64,000 nucleotides of DNA from Macrotis lagotis (GCF_037893015.1 NC_133658.1:885808977-885872976), one strand, 5' to 3'; positions 13,318 to 26,690 are shown, counted from the first letter of the stretch. The notes: generated by a model not told the origin, from the letters alone. Numbers and translations: made by a program.

Positions 13318-13619
13318 AATTCATTGGGATAGAATACTGTTTGAAATACACTGGCCATTGGTTAGACTTTGAAATTTTTTTGGCTAAAAAGTGGAAATTC
13401 CAGATTTCAGATTATTCTATAAAGCAACAATCACCTAAACTACTAGATACTAATCCTCAAATGGAAAAGTAGGACAGACTAGATAAGAAACGAAAGAGAA
13501 ACAAATGAACTCAGTATTCCATTGTTTTGGAAAATCTGAGGACAGAAATTGGTGAAAAAAAAATTAGAAAGAATTGCTTGTATAACTGGAAAACAGTTTG
13601 GCAGCTGTGGTCATTTTCA

Positions 13620-13790
13620 ATGACTACATTTTGACAGTCATTTTTCAATCATGTCTGATTCTTCTCTGACCTCATTTGGAGTTTTCTTGGCAGATAATGA
13701 AATGGTTTGTCATTTCCTTCTCCAGCTTATTTTACAGATGAGGAAACTAAAGTAAACAGGTTTAAGGTGGCAGGCTCTGTTTAATAGCAT
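13620..13790 (-). mobile_element. MAR1-type SINE, antisense 3' half
   Basis: 'agttttcttggcagataatg', 'gtttgtcatttccttctcca' and 'ttacagatgaggaaactaaa' are reversed MAR1 phrases. Confidence 0.6.
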
Positions 13791-14799
13791 GTGAGTAGAT
13801 GTGAAAGAAATGATGGGAATCTGGAATTTACATATTACTGGACTTTTGAAATGAATTCACACACACACTCACTCTCACTCTCTTTGTCTCTCTCTCACTC
13901 TTTTAAGACTTCTATTTTGACCACTATTTTACATGCACTAGTGATGGTCCAGAAGACTCCAATAAGGTGTTAGGCAAAAATACTTAGTTATGGAAATAAA
14001 AGTGGATAAAAAAATGGCCTGCATGGTGACAAGCCAGAGCTCATGAGGGTCATTGAAGATCTTTAAAGAAAACAAAAACATCTACTTATTGAAAATCTTC
14101 CAAAACATGAGCACCTGGACACCTGTTTTGATTTTACTAGCTTCTCTTTAAATGGGAAAGTAATCTTCTTTTTAGACCTTCCTTAATTAAATGAATTAGG
14201 GAATTAGAGACTTGAAATGCTAGTAGGTAGTCTTTGGATCACCATTGTTTATCCCATATTTGAAAACCTTTACAAATAAGTGCCCTCAGACCCTTCAGAA
14301 TAAAAATATAATATTTCTAGATGCATTAATGATTTCTCTAACTTCAGATTTTCTAAGTTGGAGCAGTAACTTTACTTAAGGATACATAAGGAGAGGTGGG
14401 AAACCAACACTTAAAAGTAAACTGAAAGGTCAGAGTTCTGGGGTGTGAGGTGGAGAAACTCTGGAGAGTCAGTAGCAGAGTGCCAGCAGAAAAGTGAATT
14501 TGACTGGCCTGGTCACCTTGTAGGTATGTTCCAGGAAGGAACTTGTCAGTTGAAGCAGTAGGTAAAGAAACATCTCATCGGTGAAAAGGGAGCTACTGGG
14601 GAGCTAAACAGAAGTCTTCAGAGTAAAGCTTGGTGTTAATCACTGCCAGATGTTCACTACTATATTCCTCGATTTTTATTGTGGATTGACTTGGACTTGA
14701 GATTGGGAGCAAAACTTTGTTTTTTCTTCTGCTTCATATCACTATTGAGATGCTTCACTACTGATATACAGAACAGTTGTTGAGGCTTTATTGAACTTT

Positions 14800-14941
14800 A
14801 TTTTTGGCAAGGCATTGGGGGTTAAGTGACTTGCCCAAGGTCACATAGCTAGTTATTTATTAAGTGCCTGAGGCTGAATTTGAACTCAGGTCCTCCTTAC
14901 TCCAGGGTCTGTGCTCTGTCCACTGCACCACTTAGCCGCCC
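14800..14941 (-). mobile_element. tRNA-headed marsupial SINE
   Basis: Reverse copy, older variant ('tgaatttgaactcaggtcct'). Duplication ctttattgaacttt / ctttattgagcttt (14786-14799, 14942-14955). Confidence 0.9.
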
Positions 14942-16199
14942 CTTTATTGAGCTTTTGATCTTTTACAATAACACAAACAAGGTATACACTTTGTGGACTG
15001 TTCAAGAGGTCCTCCTTCTCCCTGTCTGCTGAATTATTTTTATTATGATAAAATGTATAATTTCTGACAGTGCCTAATGTCCATTTGAACAAAACCAAAA
15101 CACAATATCTTATGTTATCCAGAGAATTTTAATTGTAGTATGTAGCTATAGGAAAAACTATTTTGAAAAAGTAGTTACTAACAATTAAAGATATCCCAAA
15201 GTAGAATGAGAAACCTTGCAAGGATCTGCATTATCATTAAAAAGAACTTCAAATTGAGGCTACCTGACTACTTGTCAGCTATTGCAAGATCAGCCATTTA
15301 GATCCCTCCCAGCTCTGAAAATTTATATTTCTATTCCTGATGATAGGAATATTTCCATGATAGTAGAAAAATGTGGTCATCACTGAGTCATCACTGAGAA
15401 ATGAAGCAAGTAAGAAGTCAAGTCCAGCTCTATCCCTCCCACCAACCCTCCCCAACAACCCTTAAGAGATCCCTCCCTATCAGATGCACATCTGCCTCTG
15501 CCTTTGGTATCTCCTCTGAGAGGACCCCAACTCACCTGATTCTTTTTTAAGGTGTGTCTCTTAAGTGATGGGGCCTCTTAGATTCCAGTTAAAATTACAT
15601 GGGCTGTTTTTTAATGGGACTGCCCTCTATCAAATATAAATGGGAGCCAGCAACAATGTAAGCCATTGCTACTTCATTGAAATATCTTGGGGTTTCTTTC
15701 AGGATCAATTCATTGTATCAGAATTGAAGCTTTGGGAGAGGGACCTTCCTTTCTTCTACTTTAAACCTCTTCTCCCCATTAGAAGGCCACATATACCTTG
15801 GCCTGACTTTTGATTACTCATTACTCATACTTAAGTGGGAAGCCTGTTGCCAACTGCAAGCTTCTGGGTTTTTCTACATAGTATTAATCCACTTCTGATG
15901 GAATCTATACCTAAGTCATAAGAAGAGCTAAATAATTGAAGTTCATTTTCTTAACAGAGAATGACATAGTTCATTTTTTAATTTACTTTTTTATGACTAA
16001 ATTTTTTTTTTTGCAATTACATGTGACAATAATTGTCAACATTTTTTTAAAGCTTTTAAGTTCCATATTCTTTAACACCCTTCATTCCAACCCCTCTCCC
16101 CATGGCAGCAAACAGTCTGATATAAGTTGTACATATGCAGTCGTATGTAACATTTCCATAGGTCATATGGTGAAAGAAGAATTAGAATCATTTATTCAG

Positions 16200-16760
16200 T
16201 TTCAATACCAATCAAACTATAAAAAATTATTTTACAGCTAGAAAAATTAGTAGCAAAATTCATTTGGAAGAGCAAAAAGTCAAGAATACCAAGGGAATTA
16301 ATGAAAAAACAAAGGATAGCCTAGATGTGCAAGATATAAAACTATATTATAAAGCAACAATCATCTAAACTAACCGGTACTGGCTAAGAGATAGAGAAGT
16401 GGATCAGTGAAAGAGATTAGGTACAAAAGAAACAGTAGTAAATAACTGATAATGTACTGCTTCATAAACCTAAAGATGCCAACTTCTGGAACAAGAACTC
16501 ATTATTTAATAAGATTGCTGGGAAAACTGGAAAAATTAGGCACAGACCCACATCTCACACCCTATACCAAGTTATGGTTGGAATGGGAACAGGATTTAGA
16601 CATAAAAAGTGATACCATAAACCAATTAGGAGAATAAGGAATAGACTTATTAGATCTATGGAATGACAAGTTTATGACAAAAGAAGAGACAGATCATGAT
16701 AAATTACAAAGGGGAGAATTTTGACTTCATTAAATTAAAAGGGTTTTAGACATAGTTCAT
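16200..16760 (+). mobile_element. L1 ORF2 C-terminal fragment
   Basis: A broken frame includes FIWKSKKSRIPRELMKKQRI-like sequence, and 'ataaagcaacaatcatctaa' is a common L1 phrase. A reversed L1-type 3' fragment (about 15960-16190) abuts it. Confidence 0.6.
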
Positions 16761-18049
16761 TCTTACAAACCATAACAGAATGCTTCAGGCAGTTTCTTGT
16801 TCCTTCTCATCCCCCAAAAATGGTCTAGTAAAATTGGCCCAGAGTCATTTCATTTCATTTAGCAGTACCACACCATACCCTCCTGTGCTTAGCCTTTTTT
16901 ATGCACAAGGCCCTTGGAATGTAAACCCCCTAGATTTTTAAGGTCTCTGGAGAGTCTGATTACAAAACTGTAAAACCATTTACACTTGCATTAGAGAGAA
17001 GTGTGGAAGCTAATGCAGCTCATCGACCTTTACTTGGTCACGTGGGAAAGAATCAGAAAAGTTTAGAGTCATATCCTGTGGAGCCTGGAGGGATTGTTCC
17101 TTTGCTGCTAAGTAATGGAGCAGCTGCTGCCTCTCAGTCTTGTGATCGTTTCTTCCTTCCCACAAGCCAATGAAGTGCTAACCAATTTTTTTCAGATCTT
17201 CTAAGGAGCAGAACTAGTCATAAGTCACCTTCATAATATCCTCCATTCATGTTGGTGGTACTAACAGTTGGCACCTCTGTTTGACTGATTGCTATACACT
17301 TGCCTTCACTTAACTGAAAATAGTAATTTTGAAACTTTAATAGGGAAACTGTACTAAAATATACTCTAAATAGCCCCTAGAAGGTTTGGTGACCCAAGTG
17401 ATTTGGGGAATTTGATGCTGTTCAAATGGGTATAAAAGCTATGAACTAGCTAGTTATTCCTCCTGCTGTCCTCTTTCTGGCATTTTATACCTTCCCTCTA
17501 GATTAGTGTTTTTTCTGTTTATCTGGTGGTAATCAGTTTGAACTGTGAAGCTCCCTCAGCATTTCTCTCAAATCAGTCTAGAAAGGTTACAGCCTCTTTG
17601 GTTTGGGAAGATATATATGCCTAAACTTGGGTAATTCCATGCCCCCCCCTTAAACATGAACAGTTTTTTGTGGACAGAGGACCTGCTTTCCTTCCTTATC
17701 GGTCATTCCAGGAGCTTGAGTAATAAAGTAATAAGATCTAGGACTAAGAAACTCATTGTTACTCATGTGTACACATGCACGCACACTTTGCAGGAGAAGT
17801 TAACCCCAAAGTCTTTTCTTTCTCCTGGCTGTCCTCAGTCTTGTGAAGTTAGGTTGTACTGACTTGATCTCTAGATGTGGGGAGAGGGGGATGATCCCAG
17901 CAGCTTACATCACAGTCAGAAGGACAGACTGACCCTGGGGCTGGCCTTGCACCTTGCCCCATTCTTGTGCTATTCACCTTGTGCTGCCTTAGGTGAGGGG
18001 TCTGCCAGCTACAAGATCTGATACCTTTTTGGTTCATTCTTGATTCTCA

Positions 18050-18470
18050 CATTTGACTCTCAAAAGCACTCTCAAAAGCAGATGACGGCTGATCATTTGC
18101 AGTGTGTCTGGAAAAGCCTTCAATACCTGGAGCAGCTGATGATGAGCCTGGCAGCCATTACATGCCTCCAATACAAAACCTTTTTTCTCCTGACAATCCT
18201 TTCTTGAGCTCAAAGATGGATTTCCCTCTAGCTGCTGTCATTCAATTATCACCTCGGGGAATGCATAGATAGAACTGATGATCCCTTTCAAATGTCCTGC
18301 AGTATTCTGCTCTCTCCCATCCTTCATCTTTCTTCCTGCTCCTGTCATTAAATGTAACATTGCCAATGTATATTTTATAGGGTGACCCTGACGGATGTCA
18401 CTTTGATGCTGAGCAGAGATAATAAGATTGCGCATGTAACGAAGAGCAGATAAATAGAAAAATGTTTATG
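18050..18470. promoter_or_regulatory. Candidate conserved non-coding element in the RERE intron
   Basis: A low-repeat block with mixed composition, including 'ggctgatcatttgcag', 'gtcattaaatgtaacattgc' and 'gataataagattgcgcatg'. It lacks mobile-element signatures, in contrast to its surroundings. The call is from appearance only. Confidence 0.3.
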
Positions 18471-19679
18471 AGATGGAGAAGCTTTATAGCTTTTTCTTTC
18501 CCCCTTCTCCTCCTCCTGTACTGGTGAAATTGTAGATTAGTTACAGGAACTACTGTGGTGGTGATAGAAGCTTACAAACAGTGAAATCCCACTTGCCCTG
18601 TTCCTGAACTCTTAGCAAAACGAATTCAAGAAATAATGAAATAATAGATCTCTGAAGAAGAAAAGTGATTTCAGCAAATGGGTTTCACTGCAAAAAAAAA
18701 GAAACAAAAAAATAATCCAAAGTTTGAGTGATCTTCTTTAAGGATTCTTTGTTTCCTGAGTGCTGATAGTAAAGGATGTCATTATCACTGCTTAGCTCTG
18801 GTATCCCAGGAAGTGTGGGCCAATATCTGACTAATGGTGGTTTTGGGGGAGAATTTCTTCTTAATAAGTTCAGATAGGGACAGGAGGTGCAGGGAGAGGG
18901 GAATAGCTTCCTTTTTTTCTGTTTTAGCAAAACCTTAAGCATACCTTCACATGATTTCATCTGTGCCTTTGTTATTTAAGGATGTTGTAATCTTGCAGAT
19001 AGATCCTATGCGGGTACCCATTGAATAAGATGATATCTGAGGACCCTTCCAACTCTTTAGCTGTCTATTAATTTAATTATTAAACATAATTAAAGTGACT
19101 GCCTGATATGGGGCCATTTTCTTTTCTGAGTCCCACCCCTCTCCTCTGAAGGATTATACTCTGCCTAGAGAGAATAGCCACACTTACCTCTCTTGAGGAG
19201 GGGGCCAGAGGCATAACTCTGTCCCATCTAGAAATAAACTGTAGAGCCTTTTTTTTTTATCTTGGTAAAGGCCATCCTAAACAACCACTTTTTGTTTTAA
19301 CCATCAGTGAAGTGAGAATTCTAGTTATTATAGGAAGGACCCTCGGCATTGATCTGCTTATGCTGATTGTGACCTATCCTATGATGGTGGAAACAATTGG
19401 GAACATGAAGTAGTCACATTTTCCCTTTAACTTGGATATGTATCTGTGTACATGCTCCCTGAGAGCTTTGCTTAAATGTGCTTCAGATATTATTGCACTC
19501 CAGGGGTAGAGTAAGGCCATCTGCCCTCAGGAGTGCGGCAGGCCTCAATCTCAGGTCATGCACATGAAAAATATTGACTGATTTTTATAATGATCAGGAC
19601 CCTGACTTTTAAGGGTTGTGAATTAAATTTGATGAGAGAACATTTGGTTTCCTCCATGTTGTAAATTAGTTAGTCTCTA

Positions 19680-19865
19680 TCTGTGGCTGCTGAGATTACC
19701 TGAATCAGGAATAACAGAGTTCAAATTCAGTCTTAGGTCTTCATTACTCTGGGCCCCTGGCCAATCTACCTCTTTTCTCTGACTCTGTAAAGTTGGGCCA
19801 GTGATAGTACCAACCTCCAAGGTTGTTGTGAGAACCAAATGAGAGAATATTTGTAAAATAATTTT
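19680..19865 (+). mobile_element. MIR-class SINE relic
   Basis: 'gagttcaaattcagtcttag' then 'gttgtgagaaccaaatgaga'. Confidence 0.45.
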
Positions 19866-20355
19866 TAAAAAATGGGGTATTTCTCACTTCAGACTTAGGC
19901 TTGAGAACATTATTCTGCGAGCAGGAAGCAAATAAAAAAAATGGGTTGACTCTCATCTGACATATTTGTACTTTAGAGAGTTTTATTTTCTTTAATTAAA
20001 TTGAAGAAGTGGAGCTTTTAGCCACTGGACCAACTGACGCTTTGGAAGGTGACCTTTCACAAGATGTGAAATACTGGTGAATCATCATGTCCAGATTTTT
20101 AAAAAATAAGTAATTACAGGAGCCTCCAGATGCTTTCATCTTCAAAGTTACTTCAAGTAGACATTAAAGTAACAATGGGGAAAAAAAGAATGGTATTGTA
20201 GTGGACACTGACTTTCTTGATAGCAATATTCTTCACTTGGACCTTTATTCCAGGTCCAGCTGTTGTTCAGGGAGCTGAAGGAGCCCAGGCTTAGCAATCA
20301 GTGGCATGTTCATGCCACCAGCATAGAATCAAGCACGTCTTATCCCTCTTCAGTC

Positions 20356-20519
20356 TTTTTTTTTTTTTTTAGGTTTTTTTTTGGCAAAGCAAATGGGGTT
20401 AAGTGGCTTGCCCAAGGCCACACAGCTAGGTAATTATTAAGTGTCTGAGACCGGATTTGAACCCAGGTACTCCTGACTCCAAGGCCGGTGCTTTATCCAC
20501 TATGCCACCTAGCCGCCCC
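20356..20519 (-). mobile_element. tRNA-headed marsupial SINE
   Basis: Reverse full-length copy. 'cttcagtctt' repeats on both flanks (about 20349 and 20530). Confidence 0.92.
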
Positions 20520-20539
20520 GCCCCACCCCCTTCAGTCTT

Positions 20540-20690
20540 GAACTGCCAAGCTAACTCTGTGATCCTTGAGTAATTGGAGTCAGTTTCCCCATCTGTGAAA
20601 TGTGGTTAATAGTACTTGTATTACCTACCTCACAAGGGGTTGAGAGGAGAATACTTTGCTAACCATAGAGTATCATTCTAATGTGAGCAA
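20540..20690 (+). mobile_element. MIR-class SINE relic
   Basis: 'gtcagtttccccatctgtga' and 'ttacctacctcacaaggggtt'-type phrases. A similar relic follows at about 21020-21190. Confidence 0.45.
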
Positions 20691-21193
20691 ACCATCAGTC
20701 TTAGGTTCCTTTAGGGATTAGAGGATTACTAAGTGGACTGAAAGGAGGAGTCTAAAAGAATGGAGTTGTTATCCTTCCATGCAAACCCCATGCAACTGGA
20801 AGATAGTTTCCTGCTGGCCCAGATTAGCCTCCTGTCTGCCCGGTCTACAAAAAGACAGCTGTTCCTCCATGCTGGCAGTAATACTTAACAATATTATTCA
20901 AGCTTGTACAGCATCTTACTCAAGCTGCCCTCATTTTTTTTTTAGTCCATCTCTTCTCTGCAGAGTAAAGGAGAAAAAGGATTTGCACAAGATATTTTTG
21001 TGAATAGAGAATCTCAGGAGATCTGAAATGAAATCCTACCTCAGATAATTAATGACTTTTTTTGAGCAGATCACCACCTCTAAAAGTCTTGGTTTCCCAG
21101 TCTATAAAATGAGGTTTTATACTATGTACTATGGTCCCTTGTGGAGTAATTGAAAGAAGAATACTTTGCAAACCATAAGGTATCATCCAAAAA

Positions 21194-21235
21194 TAAGTTA
21201 TAGCTACTACTAGAATTAGTAGTAGCTATAACTTA
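21194..21235. repeat. Perfect 19-bp inverted repeat, 4-nt loop
   Basis: The left arm taagttatagctactacta (21194-21212), loop gaat and right arm tagtagtagctataactta (21217-21235) are exactly complementary. It is positioned between a MIR-like end and a SINE. Confidence 0.9.
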
Positions 21236-21254
21236 GGTGGGGTTTGGGGTGGGT

Positions 21255-21402
21255 TTTTTTTTTTTTTAGATTTTTCAAGGCAATGGGGTTAAGTGGCTTG
21301 TCCAAGGCCACACGGCTAGGTAATAGTGTCTGAGGCCGGATTTGAACTCAGGGACTCCTGACTCCAAGGCAGTGCTCTATCCACTGTGCCACCTAGCGGC
21401 CC
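21255..21402 (-). mobile_element. tRNA-headed marsupial SINE
   Basis: Reverse copy flanked by ttaggtgg on both sides (21233-21240 and about 21406-21413). It was inserted beside a perfect inverted repeat (21194-21235). Confidence 0.9.
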
Positions 21403-22099
21403 GAATTAGGTGGTTTTTGAAGAAAAAAACTAAATAATTCCCTTGTCTGATGAAACTTTGTGAATGTGATGAAAATGGGATGACATCTGCCTTACTCTAG
21501 GATCAGAGTAATAAATACTATTGGAAAGTAGCATTTCCCCATTTTGGTTTTCTCCTCCTTTGCTGCCTAATGGTCTGTATGTCTCCCTTTCCCTTCCCCT
21601 CTATCAAAGCCCAGCATCTCTGGCCTGAAGAGTATAATCAAGTCCTGTTGGGAATTTTGAGGACTTCTGATTCTAGGCCAGATCTGGTGCTAAGTCCTCT
21701 AGAACCAAAGGCATGGACAGGGGTAGCAAAGCCCACATTGTGGGACAATGACAGTCCACACAAAACCAATGACATGCTTGTTTGGCCTTGGAAGAACTCA
21801 AGAGTAAAAGACATTCTATTCTACCCAGGCTAGTAGTTTTACGAAATGAATAACCAGATAAGTTGGGGTTTCTTTGGAGGGAGAGCAAGAAAACTTTTTT
21901 TAAGTAAAAAAAATTGCAAAAGTGAAACAATATTGCAGTTTCTAATAATTTCAGCAGAAGCTGATAATGCCATATGGACATTACACTTATAATTTTTCTG
22001 CATGTGACATTTTATGAATTTTACTCTTTTTTTTTTGTTACTTTGTGCCCTCAATATAGAATGTTGAATTTTTAGGAATAAAAACTGGTTTTGTATCAC

Positions 22100-23340
22100 C
22101 ACCTGCCTCAGACTGGATGGCCTATAGACATCTTTTCATACAAGTCCCAACCCCTTACAACTCACTCCTTTCCAGCATCCTATTACTGTAAGAGGCATCG
22201 CCATTTTCAAAATATCTATGTGGTACAACTTGTTTCTCCCTTTTACAAGATGCCTTGTGTTGTCATCTTTCAGGTCAGAGCTGGTAAAGGCACTCCTCAT
22301 GTCACAGCTGTCTGTTTTACACTAGCTAACCTTCTGACTAGCTTCTCTGCCTCAAGTCTCTAGCCACTCCAGTCCCTCTTCTACTCAACTTCCAAAATGA
22401 TCTTCCTAAAATACAGACCTGAGCATGTCATCATATCACATCCCTTCACACAAGAAACATCAGTGGTTCTCTGTGGTCTCATTTGTACTTTGAAAGATCT
22501 TCACAACTGACCCCTTTCTGCCTGGGCCAGTTACCTAAGAGGCAGCCAGGTGGTGACACCAGCACCAAGTACACCTGAGTCTAGTCAGGAAGGTCATGAG
22601 TTCAAATCCAGCTTCAGACAATTTAACCACTGGCATTACCTTGGGCAAATGACAACCTCCATTTGCCTCAGTTTCTTCATTTATAAAATAAGGATGATAA
22701 TAATAGGACCTGCCTCTAAAGTTTGTGATGAGAATCATTGAGATGATGTTTATAAAAACCCAGAGCATAACACATAGGACACACTAGAGATATGCTCATT
22801 CCTTCCCATCTCATATACTCTGTATATTCCTTCCCTCCATATACTCTGTAATCTAGCAGCACCAACCTTCTTAGCATTCCTCATGCTCCTGACTGGACAA
22901 CTTCATTGGTTTTCTCCCATCTGCCTCCTAGCTTCCTTGGCTTCCTTCAAGGTGACCCAAATCTTTCCTACTTCTACAGGAGACTTCTCTTGGGCTCCCT
23001 CCACTACTGATCTCCTCCCATCCCACTATTCAGACCATTCATACAAACTATTTGTGCCCAGCCTGTGATAGAGCCACTGTACCTTGACACATAGGTCAAA
23101 ATGTCATGTTACTCCTCTTCCAGCCCCCAGGACAAGACAATCCACTCTCAGACCTCCCCCTGCCCTACCCCACCTGCTCAATTGCCTTCCATTGCCATTG
23201 TATATCTCTTGTATGCAAAGTTGTAGGCATGCTGTCTCCCCATTGGAATTCGTACTTTTTGATGGCAAGGACCATGTTTTACTTTTCTTTGCATCTCAGA
23301 GTTTTGCACATAATAAACTCTTTGACTGGCTATCAAATTA
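22100..23340 (+). mobile_element. L2 LINE 3' part, interrupted by another SINE
   Basis: L2 phrases run before and after a SINE-like insert (22540-22760): 'cttccaaaatgatcttccta', 'cttctgactagcttctctgcc' and the end 'cacataataaactctttgac'. Confidence 0.6.
22540..22760 (+). mobile_element. MIR/MAR1-class SINE nested in L2
   Basis: 'atgagttcaaatccagcttc', 'ttgcctcagtttcttcattt', 'gatgagaatcattgagatga'. Confidence 0.6.
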
Positions 23341-24512
23341 GTAAGTACCCACAATTTCTTGAGAAAAAGTGCTTCTGTAATACAGGAATAATTTATCTTT
23401 TTTTATGTAAAAAAAGCAAAATTGCTCCCAAATGCTCCAATACCAGTGACTTGGGAACATAAAGTAAGTCATATTGTTCATTAATCAGTGCTGCTGTACA
23501 GTCTGTTCTGTCCCATTACTTAATTAGAAAGTGCAAAATTGCCAAAATTGACAATAGTCTATAGATTGAGGATCACAAGAATGAAATGGCTGAAGTTAAA
23601 AACCTCTAATAAAGTAGGAACAGGAAAAGACTGACCTGATAATCAAACTCTTGTTCAGAGGAGTATGCACAGTGGGACTGGCTGGTTCCCTTGTTTCCCT
23701 ATCTGATTCTGATCAAGAAAAATGGTCAGATTCAGCTTTAGCCCATCGACATTTTTCTAATGGTAGTATAGAATTTATCAATTTGTGTCCTCTCAGTTGT
23801 CAGAATATAATGAAGATTTGTAAAGTGCCTTCAAAAAGGAATACAAAGGTAGTAATATATTCAAAGAATGTAGTCAGAATAATCAGGATTTTATCCCTTA
23901 GATAAATTTGCTCTGTATGTTTTTAAATGACATGGGTTTACTAGTTTTTCCTAACATGTAGGATATCCTAATTTCTGCTTTCTGTTTAATCTTTAGGGAT
24001 TTTGTGAGAGTAAAAAATTTTAGTAGCAATTCCTGTAAGTACTTAACTCCTTAAATAAAAGTACTGTTCTTTACAATTTTGGGTGTTACTCTCTATTCTT
24101 TCTGATGAGGGTGAGAGTTGATTCCCATAGGATTGGGGCCCTTGTTTCATGAATAGCAGCTGCCCTCCTTTGCAGAGTCTCCTGCCTAATGAGTGTTAGT
24201 AGTTAGGTCATTGGGAATTTTGGAACATTGTTCCACTGATTCCCTTGTCCTCTAGGGTGCCATGGTTTGTTTAGATGTAGTGAAAGTAGAATGTTATCAG
24301 GGAGACCTCCTTTAGAAGTTGTGATGCCTGTCCTGGATGAGTTGACATGAAAGCACCTGATTGTAGAACCCTTCCCTTCCCTTGTGCTAGCTTCCATTCA
24401 TTTTTAAATTGGTCAGACAATAAAGAAATCAGAGTAGAATTCGGTCAGTTAGGTAAATTCTGGAAATATCCTGCTATAGAAAGTGTTAAAAGATTATTCC
24501 TGAAATTCTTTT

Positions 24513-24680
24513 GTGAGTCTTTTGTTTGTTTGTTTGTTTGTTTGCAAGGCAGTGGGGCTAAGTGACTTGCCCAAGGCCACACAGCTAGGTAATTATTAAG
24601 TGTCTGAGGTTGTATTTGAACTCAGGTCATCCTGACTCCAGAGCTGGTACTCTATCCACTGCGCCACCCAGCTGCCCCTG
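24513..24680 (-). mobile_element. tRNA-headed marsupial SINE with (TTTG)n tail
   Basis: Reverse copy whose tail is a gtttgtttgtttg tract. Duplication ttcctgaaattctttt / ttcctaaaattcttta (24497-24512, 24681-24696). Confidence 0.92.
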
Positions 24681-25044
24681 TTCCTAAAATTCTTTATCAG
24701 GCCACTTTTCAGTGCATCTTATTCCACTGTCAATCCAAGGGAGATGGAAGAGGTGGAGCTTAGTTGACTTAATTTTTTTCGACATTGAGTAGAGCAAGCT
24801 TACTGCATTTCCTGTGAAACACTGCCCAGTAGAAATTAAAGAGAATGTTATTGCTTCCCCCTGTTTTATCATAACAAATAATCTAAAAGAAATTGATAAA
24901 CATATAGATGGTCATCCCAGAAACAACTAGTCCTCTCTGCTAGTACGGTCAGAGGCTCTCACATTCAGACACATATGGGCACCTGGGGCTACACTTTGCA
25001 TTGTTCATTTGAAAAACCAACCAAGCAGAGCCGTACTGAGTCTG

Positions 25045-25045
<1 letters not shown>

Positions 25046-25090
<45 letters not shown>
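25046..25090. repeat. (GT)n microsatellite
   Basis: About 22 perfect gt units in the RERE intron. A shorter (CA)n lies at 25427-25446. Confidence 0.95.
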
Positions 25091-25092
<2 letters not shown>

Positions 25093-25733
25093 AGAATTAA
25101 GTGGTTAATACAGCTTGCCCTAGCCCCAGAATTTTATGGTGTGTTAGCTTCTTGATAAAGTTGTAGTATAACACAGAAGAGCAAAGAAATGAAAATGGGG
25201 CCACAGAAGAGCTGGTGTCTTATGCCAAGGAAACATTTCCCCTCTTCCTATTCACACCCTACCCCCAGCCAATTTTTACAAATGACCTGGGACAGTTAGC
25301 AATGATGCTTCTTACAGAAGATAACTGAAAATTGAGTGTTATTCCACTGTTTGAAGCCTTTTGTTAACTGACTTACTACAACTTCTCTCCTCTCCCAGGA
25401 GAGAGCCAAGCTAACACGTATTTTTACACACACACACACACACACATATTCACTTTCTTAAATCTTCTCTTTCATGTGTGATATTTTTGAGTTTGATGTT
25501 ATTTTTACCTAGCCACCTCCAGCTATCTTTCTGCTTCCCTCTATTTTTTAGGAAAATCAGGAAAATGCAGTTTTGTTTATTTCTGAGGCTGTAATTGCTT
25601 GGTGGGTAGAATTTATTGGGAGAAAGGGAGATCTAGATTTGACAGAACTGATAGCTAAAACTATGAGCCGAATAACTAAATTACTGCTCACTTTTAGTGG
25701 AAGAACCAAAGGGAAAAAATGGCCCAGATTTGG

Positions 25734-25751
25734 GGGAGGGAGGGAGGGAGG

Positions 25752-25811
<60 letters not shown>

Positions 25812-25822
25812 GTGAGTTAGTG
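25734..25822. repeat. (GGGA)n-(GA)n purine tract
   Basis: gggaggga units grade into a long (GA)n run. A pure purine strand of about 75 bp is capable of H-DNA. Confidence 0.95.
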
Positions 25823-26109
25823 AGTTTAAACTTGCTAAAGATAGACTAATTGGTAAGGAGTACTTTTCTTGGCAAGAACTGCTGCCCAGAACACTGAGGA
25901 TTCAAAATGACCTTCCCCCAGTCTCTCTCCCCCTTACTGGGCACTAAAACCAGTTTGGTTCTTCATTCTGTTAGCAATTATAGCCCAGAGATGTAAGATG
26001 TGTTGACTAGAAGACCTTGTTGTGGGATGAGGTGAGATCACCAGGAACAAAATGATCATTATGGGCCATTCATGTCGACAGCATTTATGCTTCTGTGTTT
26101 GCTTGCAAG

Positions 26110-26690
26110 AAAAAAGCATGAGCTAATTTGCAAGGCTGCCTTTGTAAAGCGAGCTTTTGATCAATGATTGCCTGTGTTAATGTTTCAGTAGGCTATTGAT
26201 TTCTGCAGCAGCTTTTGTTCCCTGAATTTATGTGCAACGGGTCTCTGCAGCATACACTATGCATGTTTGATGAAAGTTGAATTGACTTTACTCCCGGAGA
26301 GGCCAGGAGCTCTTTCGCTCCCTATTTGTAGAAGCAAAGCTTTACCGACATGTTCTTTTGTTTGTGTTCAAGACCCTGCCACCCATGTAGTCACCAATAT
26401 GCTGTTTCTAATCCCCCAGATTCACTCCATTCCAATGTTTAATCTCTTAGGTAGACATTACAGCATTTAAAAATCAGACAGCTAATAAAACCTGGCCTGG
26501 AATTTGTATTTATATTGTTAATACTTTCTCATCAGCTTTCATCCTAAACTTGACCTCGAGGGGTCCCTCCAAAGTCTGTGTTTATCAGTTTAAGATCAGT
26601 GGTATTCAGATTGTGAAATCTGCCAAGAATGCTTTGTGAGCTATTTTTAAAACTACCCTGTGATCCTGATGATGTTGGTCTTTTTTTTTT
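26110..26690. promoter_or_regulatory. Candidate conserved non-coding element in the RERE intron
   Basis: A repeat-free block rich in homeobox/TCF-like cores: 'gagcttttgatcaatgattg', 'tgtgttaatgtttcag', 'gctattgatttctgcagc', 'cagctaataaaacctgg'. Large introns of developmental regulators such as RERE often carry enhancers. Assigned by appearance only. Confidence 0.35.

Noticed and set aside
25046..25822. Possible CRISPR-like or satellite array
   Set aside because: Only mono-, di- and tetranucleotide repeats with no spacers. The window is vertebrate nuclear DNA.
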